In this document: positions 17,050 through 27,398 of the stretch, piece after piece
Layout: each line of letters opens with the position of its first letter
Numbering within the stretch: position 1 is the stretch's first letter
Source: an uncultured SAR86 cluster bacterium
GTDB taxonomy: Bacteria > Pseudomonadota > Gammaproteobacteria > Magnimaribacterales > D2472
Length of the DNA: 55,451 nt
NCBI GenBank assembly: GCA_902551185.1
Contig: CACDCN010000007.1
Location: 1 to 55,451 of the forward strand
Reading direction: 5' to 3'
Notes under the pieces: generated by a model
Told to the model about the DNA's origin: nothing
Seen by the model: the letters and a program-made list of their open reading frames with translations, nothing else
Databases searched by the model: none
Program-made: the position numbers and the translations under genes

Positions 17050-18321
17050 ATGCCTGAAGATCCCTCTCTTTTAATTTTATTTATTGTTTTAATCTTCTTA
17101 TTAATACTAAGTGGATTCTTTTCTGGTTCAGAAACTGGAATGATGGCAGCAAATAAGATTAAATTAAAGAACCTATCAAAAAAATCAAAAAAAAGCGCAA
17201 AACGATCTTTGGAGTTATTGAAAAAGCCAGATCAATTACTTTCAGCAATTTTGGTTGGCAATAATTTTGCAAATATACTCGCTTCAGCAATAGTAACAAT
17301 AATTATGATTAATTATTTTGGTGGCAATGTTTTATTGGGATCAATAATACTAACTATCATCATTTTAATATTTTCAGAGATAACTCCAAAAACAATAGCT
17401 GCAATAAAGCCTGAAAGTGTAGCTACAAGAGCTTCTTTTTTATTAAAAATATTGGTTACTATTTTTAGGCCATTAATTTTTTTAACTAATTCTATAAGCA
17501 GAGCTATTCTAAAAGTCTTAAATCTAAATGCGGATGATGCCAAACATAATGACAATCTTAATACAGAAGAATTAAGAACATTATTAGATGAATCTGGAGA
17601 ATTAATACCAAAACAATATAGAAAAATGCTTTCATCTGTTCTTGGAATGGAAGAGCTAATAGTTGAAGATATTATGATGCCAACATCAGAGATAATTGGT
17701 ATTGATACAAACCAAGGTATTGAAAATGCAGAAAAAATTATTAAATCAGCCGAGTATACTAGATTGCCAGTTTTTGATAATTCAATAGATAATATTATAG
17801 GTATACTTCATTTAAAAGACTCTCATTCATTTATAAAAGAATTAGAAAACAATAAAGAATTTAAAAAAGTTCTTCAAGAAACTTATTTTGTTTCTCAGTC
17901 TACTGCCCTAATGAAACAACTAAGAGAATTCTTGTCTAATAATCAAAGTATAGCTATGGTCGTTGATGAATATGGTGAAATTCAAGGATTAATATCAATA
18001 GAAGATATTTTTAAAGAGATAGTCGGTAAATTTGGATCTGCAAAAGAAGACCTCGAAAGAGAATTTATTAAACTTAAAGATGGTTCAATATTAACTGATG
18101 GTAATTCTAGAATAAGAGATCTGAATAAATATATAGGCTGGAAAATACCAGAATATAATTCTAAAACTATCAATGGGTTAATTACTGAATATCTTGATGA
18201 AATACCTCAAGCAAATTTGTGTTTAGAAATTGAATCTTACAGATTTGAAATTTTAGAATTAGATGAAAATTTAGTATCTAAAATTAAAATCAAAAAAGCA
18301 GGCAAAAAGCCCGCTTTTTAA
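17050..18321 (+). CDS. corB: CorB/HlyC-CorC family CBS-domain membrane protein
   Basis: This protein of about 423 residues has an N-terminal DUF21/CNNM membrane domain (about residues 5-180, opening LSGFFSGSETGMMAANKIKL), a CBS-domain pair (about 200-330, including MMPTSEIIGID and VVDEYGEIQGLISIEDI) and a C-terminal CorC_HlyC domain (about 345-420). Family members are linked to magnesium or cobalt efflux; that role is inferred. I chose the ATG at 17050, two bases after the upstream stop, over an in-frame start further upstream that overlaps ypjD, because MPEDPSLL begins the normal membrane domain. A terminator hairpin overlaps the last codons. Confidence 0.92.
   Translation: MPEDPSLLILFIVLIFLLILSGFFSGSETGMMAANKIKLKNLSKKSKKSAKRSLELLKKPDQLLSAILVGNNFANILASAIVTIIMINYFGGNVLLGSIILTIIILIFSEITPKTIAAIKPESVATRASFLLKILVTIFRPLIFLTNSISRAILKVLNLNADDAKHNDNLNTEELRTLLDESGELIPKQYRKMLSSVLGMEELIVEDIMMPTSEIIGIDTNQGIENAEKIIKSAEYTRLPVFDNSIDNIIGILHLKDSHSFIKELENNKEFKKVLQETYFVSQSTALMKQLREFLSNNQSIAMVVDEYGEIQGLISIEDIFKEIVGKFGSAKEDLEREFIKLKDGSILTDGNSRIRDLNKYIGWKIPEYNSKTINGLITEYLDEIPQANLCLEIESYRFEILELDENLVSKIKIKKAGKKPAF
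18293..18319. terminator. Bidirectional Rho-independent terminator between corB and the PuuD-like gene
   Basis: The sequence AAAAAGCAGGC, loop AAAAA, then GCCCGCTTTTT forms an 11-base stem with a single A-C mismatch. T-runs follow on both strands, so it can end corB transcription (plus) and PuuD-like transcription (minus). It overlaps the corB stop region: the hairpin encodes the C-terminal KKAGKKPAF. Confidence 0.85.
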
Positions 18322-18333
18322 TTTTGATGAATT

Positions 18334-18969
18334 TTATAAAGTATCAGTAATAATTTTTAATATGACTGCTAGAACAAACGATGACGTTATAACTGATCTT
18401 ACACTCGCAATAACTGGTAACATTTTTCCCCATATTGCATTAGCTTCTATAGCAAAAATTATAACAAGGCCAATTACAAGACTGGTCATATTCCAGTCAT
18501 CTAAAATCAGATAAGAACCTGGAGCATGTGCTGAATAAACCATATACATTAGCATCGGTACTGAGAAAAGAGTATTTGTTCTAGATGCTAATCCTGCTTT
18601 AGCAGCAGCAAGTGCAACATCTCCCTCTTTCATTCCAAGAACAATTTTTTGATTCCTCCATATAATTCCCCATACATTTAACATCATTAATGTTCCCATA
18701 GTTGCCCCAAGAATGATTTCTGTTCCTATTCGTGCCCAAATTTGATATAAAAGAATTAGTCCTGTTAAAAAAGTAAAAAGGGCAGCCCATCTAAACCACC
18801 ATAATGCATTTGGAGCTAATTTTTTCATAACATCTGCTTTAGCATCAGGTTCAGCTACTTTTACATATTCTGTTTGAACAAAATTAAAATAATAAAGAAG
18901 ACCGATCCATGCAATACCAAACAGTATATGGAAAGCTCTAAAAAAAGACTGATCAGTTAACAAATCCAT
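18334..18969 (-). CDS. PuuD-like (urate hydroxylase N-terminal, DUF989) membrane protein without cytochrome domain
   Basis: This 211-residue integral membrane protein has about five or six hydrophobic segments. FFRAFHILFGIAWIGLLYYFNFVQ opens the protein and WWFRWAALFTFLTGLILLY follows, both typical of the membrane domain of PuuD-type urate hydroxylases. Full-length PuuD carries a C-terminal cytochrome c domain. None is present here: there is no CxxCH and the protein ends after the last membrane segment. Urate oxidation is therefore not supported. A GAGGAG ribosome-binding site precedes the ATG. It lies between two terminators and looks monocistronic. Confidence 0.75.
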   Translation of the reverse strand: MDLLTDQSFFRAFHILFGIAWIGLLYYFNFVQTEYVKVAEPDAKADVMKKLAPNALWWFRWAALFTFLTGLILLYQIWARIGTEIILGATMGTLMMLNVWGIIWRNQKIVLGMKEGDVALAAAKAGLASRTNTLFSVPMLMYMVYSAHAPGSYLILDDWNMTSLVIGLVIIFAIEANAIWGKMLPVIASVRSVITSSFVLAVILKIITDTL

Positions 18970-19027
18970 AAGAACTCCTCTAAAGTGTGTAAATATATAT
19001 TAAATGAATTTAAGATCTAAATCTAAT

Positions 19028-19054
19028 AAAAAACGGGGACGAATCCCCGTTTTT
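19028..19054 (-). terminator. Rho-independent terminator of groESL
   Basis: Read on the minus strand, a CGGGGA stem with a TTCG tetraloop and a TCCCCG arm is flanked by A- and T-runs. It lies 22 bases after the groEL stop. The perfect stem and the UUCG-type loop make it a strong terminator. The symmetric A/T flanks mean it could also act on plus-strand transcripts. Confidence 0.9.
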
Positions 19055-19075
19055 ATTGTTATATCATGAGAATTA

Positions 19076-20740
<1,665 letters not shown>

Positions 20741-20744
20741 TTAT

Positions 20745-21032
20745 TTATTCAACAACGCCAAAAATATCACCCTCACTAAGGATTAGATACTCTTCGCCAT
20801 TTAATTTAATTTCATTTCCGCCATATTGGCCAAAAATTACAGTATCACCAACTGATACATTCATTGATGTGGAATCACCGGACTTGGTTAATTTTCCAGG
20901 TCCTACTGCAACAACCTCTCCTTGAGATGGCTTTTCTTTAGCAGAACCAGAAAGAATAATACCTCCAGATGATGTTTCCTCTTCTTCAGTTCTTTTAACT
21001 AGAACATTGTCATGTAAAGGTCTTAATTTCAT
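20745..21032 (-). CDS. groS: 10-kDa co-chaperonin GroES
   Basis: This 95-residue lid of the GroEL chamber opens with MKLRPLHDNVLVKR and contains the mobile loop (TSSGGIILSGSAKEKPSQG) and the GPGK segment. A GGAG ribosome-binding site precedes the ATG. No CIRCE inverted repeat is visible upstream, so HrcA control is unlikely. Confidence 0.99.
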   Translation of the reverse strand: MKLRPLHDNVLVKRTEEEETSSGGIILSGSAKEKPSQGEVVAVGPGKLTKSGDSTSMNVSVGDTVIFGQYGGNEIKLNGEEYLILSEGDIFGVVE

Positions 21033-21074
21033 TTATTTCTCCATATAAATTACTAAAATTTATCTTAATCAATA

Positions 21075-21103
21075 ATTATGGGCTAAAAATTATAAATCAA
21101 TAG
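21075..21103 (-). promoter_or_regulatory. Possible heat-shock-type promoter upstream of groES
   Basis: On the minus strand a TTGATT element is followed, after a short spacer, by a GCCCATAAT element about 45 bases before the groES ATG. This loosely resembles the sigma-32 pattern (CTTGAA and CCCCAT), but the spacing is a little short and the -35 match is poor. It is offered as a candidate only. Confidence 0.25.
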
Positions 21104-21109
21104 CTTAAA

Positions 21110-21445
21110 TTACTTTTTTAATCTAAAAATAAGAAGCGCAATTGTAACTCCAATTGAGTTTGCAAGTAAGTCTAAATATTCAAAATATCTATAGGGATGA
21201 AATAAATGGATGATTTCTATTATTAATCCAAAACTAAAAATCAAGAATATAAGCAAAATTTCAGATATTTCAAATCTAGAAAGTAATCCAATATAACCTA
21301 AAAAAAAATAAATTAAGGCATGAACTAATTTGTCTGATAAAACTGATAATATAGCAAAATTTGGTATTGTTGAGGCAGGTACAATACTTAAGAAAAATAC
21401 TAAAAATAAAGATGCGATAAATGTAAATCTAATTATCTTTAGCAT
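21110..21445 (-). CDS. VanZ-like small membrane protein
   Basis: This 111-residue protein has about four hydrophobic segments. SDKLVHALIYFFLGYIGLLSRF and the later EIIHLFHPYRYFEYLDLLANSIGV match the pattern of VanZ-like proteins, with their conserved DKxxH and the glutamate/arginine-bearing segments. VanZ was named for low-level teicoplanin resistance, but most chromosomal members have no known function. It overlaps the ampG 3' end by 17 bases and ends the chain of overlapping envelope genes. Confidence 0.8.
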   Translation of the reverse strand: MLKIIRFTFIASLFLVFFLSIVPASTIPNFAILSVLSDKLVHALIYFFLGYIGLLSRFEISEILLIFLIFSFGLIIEIIHLFHPYRYFEYLDLLANSIGVTIALLIFRLKK

Positions 21446-22697
21446 GTTTTGAAATAAAAAAGTTTTTATTAAAAAAGATTATCAAGATAGCAGGAATTGC
21501 TAATAATGATGTAAAAATATAAAAACTCATCCATCCATAATTAAAACCGTATAAATTTTGAAAATTCTCAACCAGGACACCTGAGAAACCCCCAAATATC
21601 TTACCTAAAAATGCCATCAGTGATGTCAACAATGCATATTGAAATCCGGTATATTTTGATGAAACTAAACTTGTAAGGAAAGTGATATTTACTGTCCCAA
21701 CTATACCTGCGGCTAAACTGTCTGAAGCTACAATGCTGGCAAGCAAAATAAGATTCTTTTCATTGATTGCTGCATATGAAAAGCATAAATTAGTTAGCAT
21801 TACCAATGAGCCACCAATTAAAAGTGATGAATATAAACCAAATCTCTTTATAAAGAACCCGCCAATAAATACACCTATTATAGTTGCTATAAGAGCGACA
21901 ACCTTAACTACATAACCTATTTCAGACAAAGAATAACCCATATCAATGTAAAAGGGATTTGCCATTGGACCCATTACAATATCAGTTAGTCTATAAGTAG
22001 CAATAATTAGTAATAGTATTGATGCCATTTTGATACCAAATCTTGAGAAAAAATCATTAATAGGTTCAATAATAGATTGCTTATAATTTAATTTAACAAG
22101 TTCAGAATTCTCAGTTTCTGAAGAAATATATATAGAAAAAATGATATTTAACGCCATAATTAATGCCATCAATTGATATGTAAGTGACCAAGAAAAATTT
22201 TCTGCATAAATTAATGCCAATGAAGAACCTACTAAAATTGCTAACCTATATCCAAATTGATAACCCGCTGCTAAATTACCTTGATCTTCTAATTTTGCGC
22301 TTTCTATTCTATAAGCATCTATAGCGATATCTTGGATAGATCCAGCAAAAGCAATCACAAGAGCTACCAATGAAAAGATTTTTAAATTTAACAAAGGGTT
22401 TATATTTGCTAATAAAAACAAAGACAGAATAATTATTAGTTGCATTAAAATAATCCAACTCCTTCGAGATCCAAATCTATTAAAAATTGGGACCGAAAAT
22501 CTATCTACAAGAGGAGCCCATAAAAATTTTAAAGAATACGTAAGCATTATCCAGCTAATAAAACCAATAAAGCTAAGATCTATTCCTATATCTCTTAACC
22601 AAGCTGTTAATGTAATAAAGATAAGTACATAAGGAAGGCCTGATGCAAATCCATAGCCTGTAAAAGAAATTATCTTTTGAGTATTTTTATTTATCAT
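21429..22697 (-). CDS. ampG: AmpG-like muropeptide permease (MFS)
   Basis: This 422-residue major-facilitator transporter has about twelve membrane segments. AmpG imports anhydro-muropeptides released during cell-wall turnover. FASGLPYVLIFITLTAWLRD at the start, LKFLWAPLVDRF and RRSWIILMQL in the first loop, and SIQDIAIDAYRIE are typical of AmpG. It overlaps ampD by 4 bases, which supports the recycling assignment because AmpD processes what AmpG imports. Confidence 0.9.
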   Translation of the reverse strand: MINKNTQKIISFTGYGFASGLPYVLIFITLTAWLRDIGIDLSFIGFISWIMLTYSLKFLWAPLVDRFSVPIFNRFGSRRSWIILMQLIIILSLFLLANINPLLNLKIFSLVALVIAFAGSIQDIAIDAYRIESAKLEDQGNLAAGYQFGYRLAILVGSSLALIYAENFSWSLTYQLMALIMALNIIFSIYISSETENSELVKLNYKQSIIEPINDFFSRFGIKMASILLLIIATYRLTDIVMGPMANPFYIDMGYSLSEIGYVVKVVALIATIIGVFIGGFFIKRFGLYSSLLIGGSLVMLTNLCFSYAAINEKNLILLASIVASDSLAAGIVGTVNITFLTSLVSSKYTGFQYALLTSLMAFLGKIFGGFSGVLVENFQNLYGFNYGWMSFYIFTSLLAIPAILIIFFNKNFFISKHAKDN

Positions 22698-23233
22698 ACT
22701 AACTTAAGATATTTCTCCCAATCGAATTTATTACCTGGATCAGTTTTTCTATTAGGAGCTATTTCAGAATGTCCAGTTATATTATCTTTTGAAATTAAAG
22801 GATATTTTTTAATAATTTCTTTAGTTGCTGATACCAAAGAATTGTATTGCTCTTCGGTAAAAATATCGTCATCAGCTCCTTCAAGCTCTATACCTATAGA
22901 AAAATCATTACAATTAGGAACTCCTTTAAAAACTGAATCACCTGCATGCCATGCTCTTTTATTAAATGGAACAAATTGTATTATCTCTCCATCGCGCTTA
23001 ATGTATAAGTGAGAGGATACTTTTAAATCCTTAATCTCTTTGAAAGATTCATGATCTGAAATATTAAGATTATTTAAAAAAAACTCTTCTACGTAAGATC
23101 CTCCATATTGCTTAGGAGGTAAACTGATTGAATGAATTACAATTAAGCTTATATTCTCTTCGGCTGGCCTGTTATTAAAATTTGGTGATTTTAAAAATTT
23201 TACTTCTTTAACAAGATGATTATCAATTTCCAT
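22694..23233 (-). CDS. ampD: 1,6-anhydro-N-acetylmuramyl-L-alanine amidase AmpD
   Basis: This 179-residue cytoplasmic zinc amidase cleaves the peptide from anhydro-MurNAc during peptidoglycan recycling. Zinc ligands can be placed at H34 (VIHSISLPP), H155 (GHSEIAP) and D165 (RKTDPG), with E116 (GIELEG) and K163 as expected catalytic residues. No signal peptide is present, which fits cytoplasmic AmpD and not the secreted AmiD. It overlaps ispH by 1 base and ampG by 4. Confidence 0.95.
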   Translation of the reverse strand: MEIDNHLVKEVKFLKSPNFNNRPAEENISLIVIHSISLPPKQYGGSYVEEFFLNNLNISDHESFKEIKDLKVSSHLYIKRDGEIIQFVPFNKRAWHAGDSVFKGVPNCNDFSIGIELEGADDDIFTEEQYNSLVSATKEIIKKYPLISKDNITGHSEIAPNRKTDPGNKFDWEKYLKLV

Positions 23234-24171
23234 TATCTTAATCCAGGAGGAAGTTTGAAATAGATATTTTCATTATCCTCCCCATGTTGAACTATCTCAG
23301 CGCCAATATGCGACTCTAAAGACTTAGCAATCTCCATGACTCTTGATTCAGGCGCTGATGCGCCTGCAGTTATAGAAATATTTGAAAAATTCATTAGTTC
23401 ATTAAGATCTAAATCATTGAATTCATCAATTAATACAGATTTGCAACCACATTTTTCACTCAATTCTCTTAATCTATTAGAGTTTGAACTATTTTTTGAT
23501 CCTACAACAATCATAAAATCTGATTCTAAGGCTAATTGCTTTACCGCATCCTGTCTATTTTGAGTTGCATAACAAATATCATCTTTTTTTGGAATACTTA
23601 TGTTTGGAAATCTATCCTTTAAGATATCAATTATAGATTTTGTTTCATCAACACTAAGCGTGGTTTGGGTAACCACAGCAAGATTATTTTTTTTGGTTAT
23701 CCTTATATTTTTTGCATCGTTCTCATTTTCAACTAAATATATTGAACTATTCTCAGAATTTTCATGCCTACCCATAGTACCTTCGACTTCTGGGTGTCCT
23801 TCATGGCCAACTAAAATAATATCCTTATTAGCATTTGCATGCTTCCTAACCTCCATGTGAACTTTAGTAACTAGTGGGCAAGTAGCATCAAAATAATTTA
23901 GATTTCTAGACTTTGTACTCTCTTCAACCTCTCTAGAAACTCCATGAGCGCTGAATATTACCAAAGAATCATCAGGTATTTCATTTATTTCTTCAACAAA
24001 TATAGCGCCTCTTTTTTTAAGATCATCTACTACGACTTTGTTATGAACAACCTCATGTTTTACATAAACTGGCGCCCCATAAATATCTAGGGCCTTATTA
24101 ACAATATCAATAGCCCTATCAACACCAGCACAAAAACCCCTTGGATTTGCTAATTTTATTTCTTTATTCAT
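23233..24171 (-). CDS. ispH: 4-hydroxy-3-methylbut-2-enyl diphosphate reductase
   Basis: This 312-residue iron-sulfur enzyme makes IPP and DMAPP in the last step of the MEP isoprenoid pathway; ispG of the same pathway lies at 47.8 kb. The three cluster cysteines are seen in NPRGFCAGVDRA, DATCPLV and DICYATQNRQ. I set the start at the ATG at 24171, eight codons inside the longest frame, because MNKEIKLANPRGFCAGV is the usual opening. The start lies inside the lspA 3' end (8-base overlap). The usual intervening gene fkpB is absent. Confidence 0.96.
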   Translation of the reverse strand: MNKEIKLANPRGFCAGVDRAIDIVNKALDIYGAPVYVKHEVVHNKVVVDDLKKRGAIFVEEINEIPDDSLVIFSAHGVSREVEESTKSRNLNYFDATCPLVTKVHMEVRKHANANKDIILVGHEGHPEVEGTMGRHENSENSSIYLVENENDAKNIRITKKNNLAVVTQTTLSVDETKSIIDILKDRFPNISIPKKDDICYATQNRQDAVKQLALESDFMIVVGSKNSSNSNRLRELSEKCGCKSVLIDEFNDLDLNELMNFSNISITAGASAPESRVMEIAKSLESHIGAEIVQHGEDNENIYFKLPPGLR

Positions 24172-24658
24172 TCTTCGGTTTATAAATAATCTCAAAGTAT
24201 ATAATCAAAAGTGCGCCAATGGTTATAAATGCATCAGCAAAATTAAAAATGAAAAATGAAAAATTCAATATCTCAAGATGTAGAAAGTCAGTTACTTGAC
24301 CGTCAATTACTCTATCTATTATGTTTCCTAAAGCACCAGCAGTAATAATTGATAATGAATATTTTTTATTTTTTTGAGGTTCATAAATAATCATCCATAT
24401 TAAGTAGCATAAAATTATAAGCGTTACTAACAATAGAATATTTGATGCTAACATTCCGCTATTATCAAAAATACCAAATGCAATTCCAGAATTATAAATG
24501 AGAAGTATATCTATAAATGGAAGTAAGGTGGTCGATGACTCTCCAAGTGATAAGTTATTAATAGCAAAACTTTTTGATATTAAATCAATAGCAACTAAAG
24601 AAATAATAAGTATTATAAACCTGAAGTTATACAAAGCTTCTTTGTTCACCATTATCAT
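24164..24658 (-). CDS. lspA: Lipoprotein signal peptidase (signal peptidase II)
   Basis: This 164-residue membrane aspartic protease removes signal peptides from prolipoproteins. It has four hydrophobic segments, and the two catalytic aspartates are D124 (GQVTDFLHL) and D142 (FNFADAFI). The NSGIAFGIF segment is also typical. It starts inside the ileS 3' end (32-base overlap from the ATG at 24658, or 26 from the ATG at 24652), so the exact start is uncertain. The ribF-ileS-lspA-ispH order is classical. Confidence 0.95.
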   Translation of the reverse strand: MIMVNKEALYNFRFIILIISLVAIDLISKSFAINNLSLGESSTTLLPFIDILLIYNSGIAFGIFDNSGMLASNILLLVTLIILCYLIWMIIYEPQKNKKYSLSIITAGALGNIIDRVIDGQVTDFLHLEILNFSFFIFNFADAFITIGALLIIYFEIIYKPKNE

Positions 24659-27398
24659 CTATATTTTCAATACATCTATAACAAAGCTCTGGATGTTCTT
24701 TACTTGTTCCTACTGAAGCATGCCTATGCCAACATCTGGTACATTTAGGATTTTTTGATGAATTAATTTTAATTTTAAAACTCTTGCTCTTTTCAACACT
24801 TGCTTCAGAAGAGATAAATAAAAAATGGAGCTCATTCCCTAATTTTTTAAGAACCTTTAAATCTTCTTCATTTGCATTAATATTTACAATAGAATCTAAT
24901 GATCCTTTGAGTTTATTCTCACTTCTCATTTCTTCTATAGATTGATTAACTGCATCTTTAATTTCAAAAATTCTATTCCAATCTGATTCTTTGATAGATG
25001 ACTGATAATCAATTTCTGAAATATCATAATTAGACAGAAAAACTGATTCCTCTTGACTAGATAATCTTTCGCTTGTTTGCCAGATTTCTTCTGCAGTATA
25101 AGAAAGAACTGGAGCAATGAGCCTTACTAAAATATTTAAAAGAAAGTCTAAGCTTGTTTGGCATGATCTTCTTGCGCTTGAGTCAGACTTACAGGTGTAA
25201 AGTCTATCTTTAACAATATCAAGATATACTCCCCCTAATTCATTGACACAAAAATTATGAATTTTTTGAATAGCCTTATGATATGAATAGGATTCATATA
25301 GTTTTAAAACATCTTTTTGTAAGATTTTAGCTTCATTAATTATCCATTTATCTAGCTCAACTTGATCTTTGAACTTAATTTTATTTTCATCCTTATAGTC
25401 CTTTAAATTGCCTAAAATAAATCTAAATGTATTTCTAATTCGTCTATATTGATCAGAAGTTCTTCTCAAAATCTCATCAGACGCAACCATCTCACTTCTA
25501 AAATCAGTTGAGGCAACCCAAAGTCTTAAGATATCTGCACCTAAGTTGTCCCAAACTTTTTGAGGAGATACAACATTGCCAAGAGATTTTGATTGCTTTC
25601 TTCCCTGCTCATCGACAACAAACCCATGTGTTAAAACTGTTTTGTATGGAGCGGAGCCATTCATTGCAATACTTGTCAGTAGAGATGATTGAAACCATCC
25701 CCTATGCTGGTCTGATCCTTCAAGATAAAGATCAGCAATAGTATTTTTTCCAAATCTTTTAGAAGATACAGCAAAATGTGTTACTCCTGAGTCAAACCAA
25801 ACATCTAGAGTATCAGAGGTTTTAACATAATCTTTATAATCAGAAATAAAATCTTTTAAATCTAATTGATCCCAAGCTGAAATTCCATCTTTCTCAATAA
25901 TTTGTGCAAATTTTTCAAATAGGTTTTTTTGATCGGGATGGATTTCTCCAGTATCTTTATGAACAACTAAAGTTATAGGCACGCCCCAATTTCTTTGTCT
26001 AGAAATACACCAATCTGGTCTATCAACAAGCATAGATTCTATTCTTTGAAGGCCCCATGAGGGTTCCCAATTAACGCTTTTAATATGTTTTAGGGCATCT
26101 TTAATAAGATTATTTTTTTTCATCGAGATAAACCATTGAGGAGTGGATGTAAAAATTAGAGGCGTTTTGCGTCTCCAACAGTGAGGATATGAATGATGAT
26201 AATCTTCTATATTAATAAGTGCATTCTGCTCTTGTAATTTTTCAACAATCAGCGGATCTGCTTTCATAGCAGGAAGTCCTGCAATAAAATCCAATTCATC
26301 CTTGAAGAAAGCCTTGTTATTTAGAGAGTGGATTGTATCAATATTGTTTTTCTTACATATTAAATAATCGTCCATACCATGAGCTGGAGCGGTGTGAACA
26401 CAACCTGTTCCTGTTTCAGTTGTAACATGATCTGCATGAAGAACGACTGATTTTCTATCTAAAAAAGGATGAGTAAGATCAATATCATTTAATTTTTTAC
26501 CTTCTATTGTCGATATAACATCGAATTTTTGCTTCCATCTTTTAGAACATTGATCAATCATCTCAAATGCAATTACATAAAATTTATTATTCATTTTAAT
26601 GAGCGAGTATTTATATTCAGGATTAATACATACAGCTACATTTGAAGGTATTGTCCATGGAGTAGTTGTCCATATAACAAATGATATTTCATCTGAATCT
26701 ACAGCACTAAATAAATCTTTTACCTTTTTTAAAGATGAATGATCAACCTTGAATGCAACATCAATTGCTTTTGATGTTTTATCAATATATTCGACTTCTG
26801 CCTCTGCCAAGGATGATCCGCTTTCTTGGCACCAATGAACAGGCTTTTCACCTTTTTCTAAGTAGCCTTCGTTATAAATAATACCCAAGGACCTTACGAT
26901 GTCTGCTTCAAATTTTGGATCTAATGATTTATATGAATTTTCCCAATCACCTAAGACCCCAAGCCTTTTAAAGTCTTCCAATTGGTTGTTTATTTGAGTC
27001 TCTGCATATTCCTTGCATGCTTTTTGAAAACTTTCTTTATTCTTAACAAGCTTACTATTTTTACCATGCTTCTTTTCAACATTTAATTCGATTGGCAACC
27101 CATGACAGTCCCATCCTGGAACAAATGGAGCATTAAAACCCTGAAGAGTTTTAAATTTGATAGTAATGTCTTTTAGAATTTTATTTACTGAGTGTCCAAG
27201 ATGGATGTCGCCATTTGCATACGGAGGACCATCGTGTAAAAGAAATAATTCTTTATCTTTATATTTATCTCTTATCTTCTTATACAAATCTTTATTAGAC
27301 CAAAAATCAAGCATTTCTGGTTCTTTTCTAGGTAATCCAGCCTTCATTGAAAATTCAGTATCTGGAAGATTTAATGTATCTCTATAATTAGCTTTCAT
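24627..27398 (-). CDS. ileS: Isoleucyl-tRNA synthetase with KQSKS in place of KMSKS
   Basis: This 923-residue class I synthetase charges tRNA-Ile. The HIGH-type motif is in GPPYANGDIHLGHSVNK, the editing domain contains WTTTPWTIPSN, and a C-terminal zinc site is formed by CTRCWHRH and CYRC. The second class I signature reads GRKQSKSLGN: glutamine (residue 602, codon CAA at 25593-25595) replaces the usual methionine of KMSKS. Everything else looks normal. It overlaps ribF upstream by 11 bases and lspA downstream. Confidence 0.98.
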   Translation of the reverse strand: MKANYRDTLNLPDTEFSMKAGLPRKEPEMLDFWSNKDLYKKIRDKYKDKELFLLHDGPPYANGDIHLGHSVNKILKDITIKFKTLQGFNAPFVPGWDCHGLPIELNVEKKHGKNSKLVKNKESFQKACKEYAETQINNQLEDFKRLGVLGDWENSYKSLDPKFEADIVRSLGIIYNEGYLEKGEKPVHWCQESGSSLAEAEVEYIDKTSKAIDVAFKVDHSSLKKVKDLFSAVDSDEISFVIWTTTPWTIPSNVAVCINPEYKYSLIKMNNKFYVIAFEMIDQCSKRWKQKFDVISTIEGKKLNDIDLTHPFLDRKSVVLHADHVTTETGTGCVHTAPAHGMDDYLICKKNNIDTIHSLNNKAFFKDELDFIAGLPAMKADPLIVEKLQEQNALINIEDYHHSYPHCWRRKTPLIFTSTPQWFISMKKNNLIKDALKHIKSVNWEPSWGLQRIESMLVDRPDWCISRQRNWGVPITLVVHKDTGEIHPDQKNLFEKFAQIIEKDGISAWDQLDLKDFISDYKDYVKTSDTLDVWFDSGVTHFAVSSKRFGKNTIADLYLEGSDQHRGWFQSSLLTSIAMNGSAPYKTVLTHGFVVDEQGRKQSKSLGNVVSPQKVWDNLGADILRLWVASTDFRSEMVASDEILRRTSDQYRRIRNTFRFILGNLKDYKDENKIKFKDQVELDKWIINEAKILQKDVLKLYESYSYHKAIQKIHNFCVNELGGVYLDIVKDRLYTCKSDSSARRSCQTSLDFLLNILVRLIAPVLSYTAEEIWQTSERLSSQEESVFLSNYDISEIDYQSSIKESDWNRIFEIKDAVNQSIEEMRSENKLKGSLDSIVNINANEEDLKVLKKLGNELHFLFISSEASVEKSKSFKIKINSSKNPKCTRCWHRHASVGTSKEHPELCYRCIENIDDNGEQRSFV

